A stretch of DNA of 64,000 nt from CAZDXJ01 sp050303615 (GTDB lineage: Bacteria; Pseudomonadota; Gammaproteobacteria; Methylococcales; Methylomonadaceae): NCBI GenBank assembly GCA_050303615.1, contig JBNLCC010000074.1:58815-122814 (forward strand), in the 5' to 3' direction. The translations under genes and the position numbers were made by a program. Each line of letters starts with the position of its first letter. Within the stretch, counting starts at the first letter, position 1. Of the stretch, positions 61,690-64,000 are shown piece by piece. A model generated the notes under the pieces. It had not been told where the DNA came from, did no database searches, and was given only the letters and a program-made list of their open reading frames with translations.

Positions 61690-62616
61690 TCAACCTTTGC
61701 CTAGAGTCCGAGTAGTCACTTTCGTCTTTGAGGTTGACAGTACCTGATACCTTTTCTCTATGAAGCTGATAATCATCCCGGCGATATCCTTGCCGCTGGC
61801 CTCTTCAATGCCTTGCAAACCCGGAGAGGAATTGACTTCCATAACCACCGGTCCGTGATTGGAACGCAATATATCGACACCGCAAACATTCAGCCCCATG
61901 ATCGCCGCCGCCCGAATTGCCGTGGCCCGTTCTTCCGGAGTCAAACGGATCAATGAAGCTGTGCCGCCGCGGTGCAGATTGGAACGGAACTCGCCTTCGG
62001 CACCCTGTCGCTTGATCGCCGCCACAACCTTGCCGCCGATCACGAAGCAGCGAATGTCGCTGCCGCCAGCTTCCTTGATGAATTCCTGGACCATGATATT
62101 CGCTTTCAAGCCCATAAATGCCTGTATCACGCTTTCTGCTGCTTTATGGGTTTCGGCAAGCACTACGCCAATTCCCTGAGTGCCCTCCAGCAGTTTGATG
62201 ACTAATGGCGCTCCGCCGACTTCGGAAATCAAGTCTTCAATATCATCCGGGTTATTGGCGAACCCGGTCACGGGCAAACCGATCCCCTTGCGTGCCAGCA
62301 ACTGTGCAGAACGCAGTTTGTCGCGCGAACGGGTGATGGCCACCGACTCATTGACCGGAAAAACGTTCATCATTTCGAACTGCCTTAACACCGCGGTCCC
62401 GTAAAAGGTGACCGAAGCGCCGATACGCGGTATCACAGCATCGAAACCTTGCAGGTTTTCGCCGCGATAATGAATTGACGGATTACGCGCGGAAATATTC
62501 ATATAACAACGCAATACATCCAATACCTTGACTTCATGGCCCCGGTTTTCGGCCGCTTCCACCAGCCGGGCGGTTGAATACAATTTAGGATGACGCGATA
62601 AAATGGCTATTTTCAT
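61690..62616 (-). CDS. rimK: RimK family alpha-L-glutamate ligase
   Basis: RimK adds glutamate residues to the C terminus of ribosomal protein S6 using ATP, and can make poly-glutamate. The 308-residue protein has the expected MKIAILSRHPKLYSTARLVEA start, VIPRIGASVTFYG, the ATP-grasp segment VIKLLEGTQGIGVVLAE, and the metal-site RCFVIGGKVVAAIKRQG and VDILRSNHGPVVMEVNSSPGL. It lies between mgtE (33-base gap) and the aspartoacylase-like gene (4-base gap), implying one operon. Confidence 0.93.
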   Translation of the reverse strand: MKIAILSRHPKLYSTARLVEAAENRGHEVKVLDVLRCYMNISARNPSIHYRGENLQGFDAVIPRIGASVTFYGTAVLRQFEMMNVFPVNESVAITRSRDKLRSAQLLARKGIGLPVTGFANNPDDIEDLISEVGGAPLVIKLLEGTQGIGVVLAETHKAAESVIQAFMGLKANIMVQEFIKEAGGSDIRCFVIGGKVVAAIKRQGAEGEFRSNLHRGGTASLIRLTPEERATAIRAAAIMGLNVCGVDILRSNHGPVVMEVNSSPGLQGIEEASGKDIAGMIISFIEKRYQVLSTSKTKVTTRTLGKG

Positions 62617-62649
62617 TTATTTGATGGATCAGTTGCGAAAGTTCTGTAA

Positions 62650-63987
62650 TTATAATAACACCCAGGTCCCTAGTCCGAGAAAGGCGACGAAACCAACGAC
62701 ATCAGTCACCGTGGTTAAAATGACCGAACCGGATAAAGCCGGGTCAATATTGAAGCGATTCAACAACACCGGAATAATCACACCGGCAAACGCAGCGGCA
62801 CCGATATTGATCAAAATAGCCGCTGCGATCACCGCACTGATGGAGGCTTGTTGAAACCATATTGCCGCGACAACACCGACAACCAAGGCCCACACCAGCC
62901 CATTCACCAGACCCACCGTCACTTCCTTGCGCAATAAGTCGGAAACGTTGCCTTTGGCAATTTGTCCCAAAGCAATACCGCGGATAATCAGGGTCAGGGT
63001 CTGACTGCCGGCAATGCCGCCCATGGAGGCGACAATCGGCATCAGAACAGCCAATGCCACAACCTGTTGCAGGGTTTCGGCAAACAGCCCGATTGCCCAG
63101 GAAGCTAAAAAGGCGGTGAGCAGATTAATTCCCAGCCAAACCGCGCGGCGTTTGGAACTGCGGATAACCGGCGCAAACAAATCTTCATCTTCGTGCATAC
63201 CCGCAGTGGCCATTAGGCGGCTTTCATATTGTTCGCGGATCAATTCCAATGCCAAACGCAAAGTTATGCGCCCTGATAACGTATCTTTAGCATCGATTAC
63301 CGGCAGTGAACTCAGTCCCGAATGTTCCATTTTTTCGCTGGCATCGGCCAGGCTGGCATCGGCCGATATAACGATCGGCTGTTCTACCGCCAAATCTTTC
63401 AAGATTGTCATTTCATCGGCATTGACAATATCTTTCAGTAAAACCACCCCGGCAAATGTACCGTTTTTCCGTACCAGATACACGCTGTCGGTATATTCGG
63501 GACACTGCCTGCGGATACGCCGCACCGCCTCTTTCACCCTCGTGCCCGCGGGAAACAATAGCATATTGTGATCGACATAACGGCCGATCTGGTTTTCGCC
63601 GAACTGCGCCGAATCCAAATACAGTTGCCGCTGATTAGCATCCATGTTGTGCAATGCCTGATCCAACAGAGACTCCGGCAACGAATAAGCCAGATCGATC
63701 AGATCTTCGGCGTCCAGCCCGCTGAGCACTTCCGCTAATTCTACGTCAGGAATGCTGTCAATAATGCGTTGCCTTGCTTCCAGGCGCATATTGACCAATA
63801 CTTCCACTCGCGACTTCGCGGGCACTTGCTGCCAGCGCAGCAAACGCTCCTCGATCGGTAACGACTCCAGCAATATCGACAGCTCCGTTGTCTCCAGTTC
63901 ATTGACTGCCTCTTCAAATACCACTTCCTGCTCGGTATCTTCAACCTCGTTGAGGCGTTCCACCAACGCACTTATTTCTTCATTCAA
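62650..63987 (-). CDS. mgtE: Magnesium transporter MgtE
   Basis: The 445-residue protein has the MgtE layout: an N-terminal superhelical domain (about 1-125), two CBS domains (about 130-250; TVLKDLAV-like and HSGLSSLPVIDAKDTLSGRI) that sense magnesium, and five membrane helices (about 280-445) ending in the pore region SMGGIAGSQTLTLIIRGIALGQI. The start appears to be a TTG at 63987-63985, because the nearby ATG is out of frame and AGGAG lies eight bases before the TTG. Upstream control is outside the window. It is the first visible gene of the mgtE-rimK-aspartoacylase operon. Confidence 0.93.
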   Translation of the reverse strand: MNEEISALVERLNEVEDTEQEVVFEEAVNELETTELSILLESLPIEERLLRWQQVPAKSRVEVLVNMRLEARQRIIDSIPDVELAEVLSGLDAEDLIDLAYSLPESLLDQALHNMDANQRQLYLDSAQFGENQIGRYVDHNMLLFPAGTRVKEAVRRIRRQCPEYTDSVYLVRKNGTFAGVVLLKDIVNADEMTILKDLAVEQPIVISADASLADASEKMEHSGLSSLPVIDAKDTLSGRITLRLALELIREQYESRLMATAGMHEDEDLFAPVIRSSKRRAVWLGINLLTAFLASWAIGLFAETLQQVVALAVLMPIVASMGGIAGSQTLTLIIRGIALGQIAKGNVSDLLRKEVTVGLVNGLVWALVVGVVAAIWFQQASISAVIAAAILINIGAAAFAGVIIPVLLNRFNIDPALSGSVILTTVTDVVGFVAFLGLGTWVLL

Positions 63988-64000
63988 ACTGGTTTCTCCT

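Noticed and set aside
1..64000. CRISPR array, prophage, rRNA operon or replication origin
   Set aside because: No regularly spaced repeats, phage structural genes, rRNA-like sequence or clusters of DnaA boxes beyond the two at nrdA were seen.

Overview
The window is a gammaproteobacterial chromosome segment of moderate GC content. It holds LPS genes (kdsB, lpxK), gcvR-bcp, nrdAB, an MCE/Mla-type ABC system, mscK, rimK and mgtE. The gene set, an apparent PPi-type PEP carboxykinase beside fbp, and an exosortase-H pair fit a methanotroph-like member of Methylococcales. That assignment is an inference, because no methane or methanol oxidation genes lie in the window. There is no prophage, CRISPR array, rRNA or intact insertion sequence. 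Several decayed genes and intergenic repeats show that accessory sequence has been eroding here.

Layout. 1-4,000: the 3' end of a sugar transporter, a repeat-rich gap, exosortase H (xrtH) with its partner membrane protein, remnants of a transposase and a DUF2442 gene, and tRNA-Ser(GGA). 4,069-10,791: an MscK-like channel, then a two-gene operon joining a GshB-like ATP-grasp ligase to a fusion of an N-formylglutamate-amidohydrolase-like domain and a DUF1704/MATCAP-like zinc peptidase. 11,300-27,200: housekeeping genes (hdfR-like, ahcY, a Crp/Fnr regulator, nitroreductase, exbB-exbD-lpxK-trm112-kdsB, aroC, prmB, gcvR-bcp-phoH, an AI-2E family permease). 27,600-32,400: nrdA and nrdB behind tandem NrdR boxes and DnaA boxes, with a repeat between the two genes. 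32,700-40,540: a TIGR04073 protein, then a minus-strand operon carrying sulfite dehydrogenase (SorA-like), a haem c lipoprotein, a four-haem cytochrome c and a caa3-type oxidase (coxB, coxA, coxC).

40,560-47,139: a frameshifted gene, a proline-rich membrane protein, a MazG-like pyrophosphohydrolase, fbp and the PPi-PEPCK-like gene. 47,148-50,689: the MCE lipid transport operon. 50,875-55,681: a decayed periplasmic gene, a Ycf46-like AAA ATPase, an esterase lipoprotein, a CDP-alcohol phosphatidyltransferase and a glycosyltransferase. 55,796-60,487: an FAD reductase, a Bfd-like [2Fe-2S] protein and three exported proteins of unknown function. One of these, a TIM-barrel-like protein, has a strong terminator hairpin just before its ribosome binding site. 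60,642-63,987: mgtE-rimK-aspartoacylase-like.

Functionally, the clearest groupings are a sulfite-to-oxygen electron chain encoded in one operon, a C3/C6 gluconeogenic pair (fbp and PPi-PEPCK-like), and two separate ATP-grasp-plus-amidohydrolase modules that probably modify peptides or small molecules. All calls come from reading the sequence; no searches were run.
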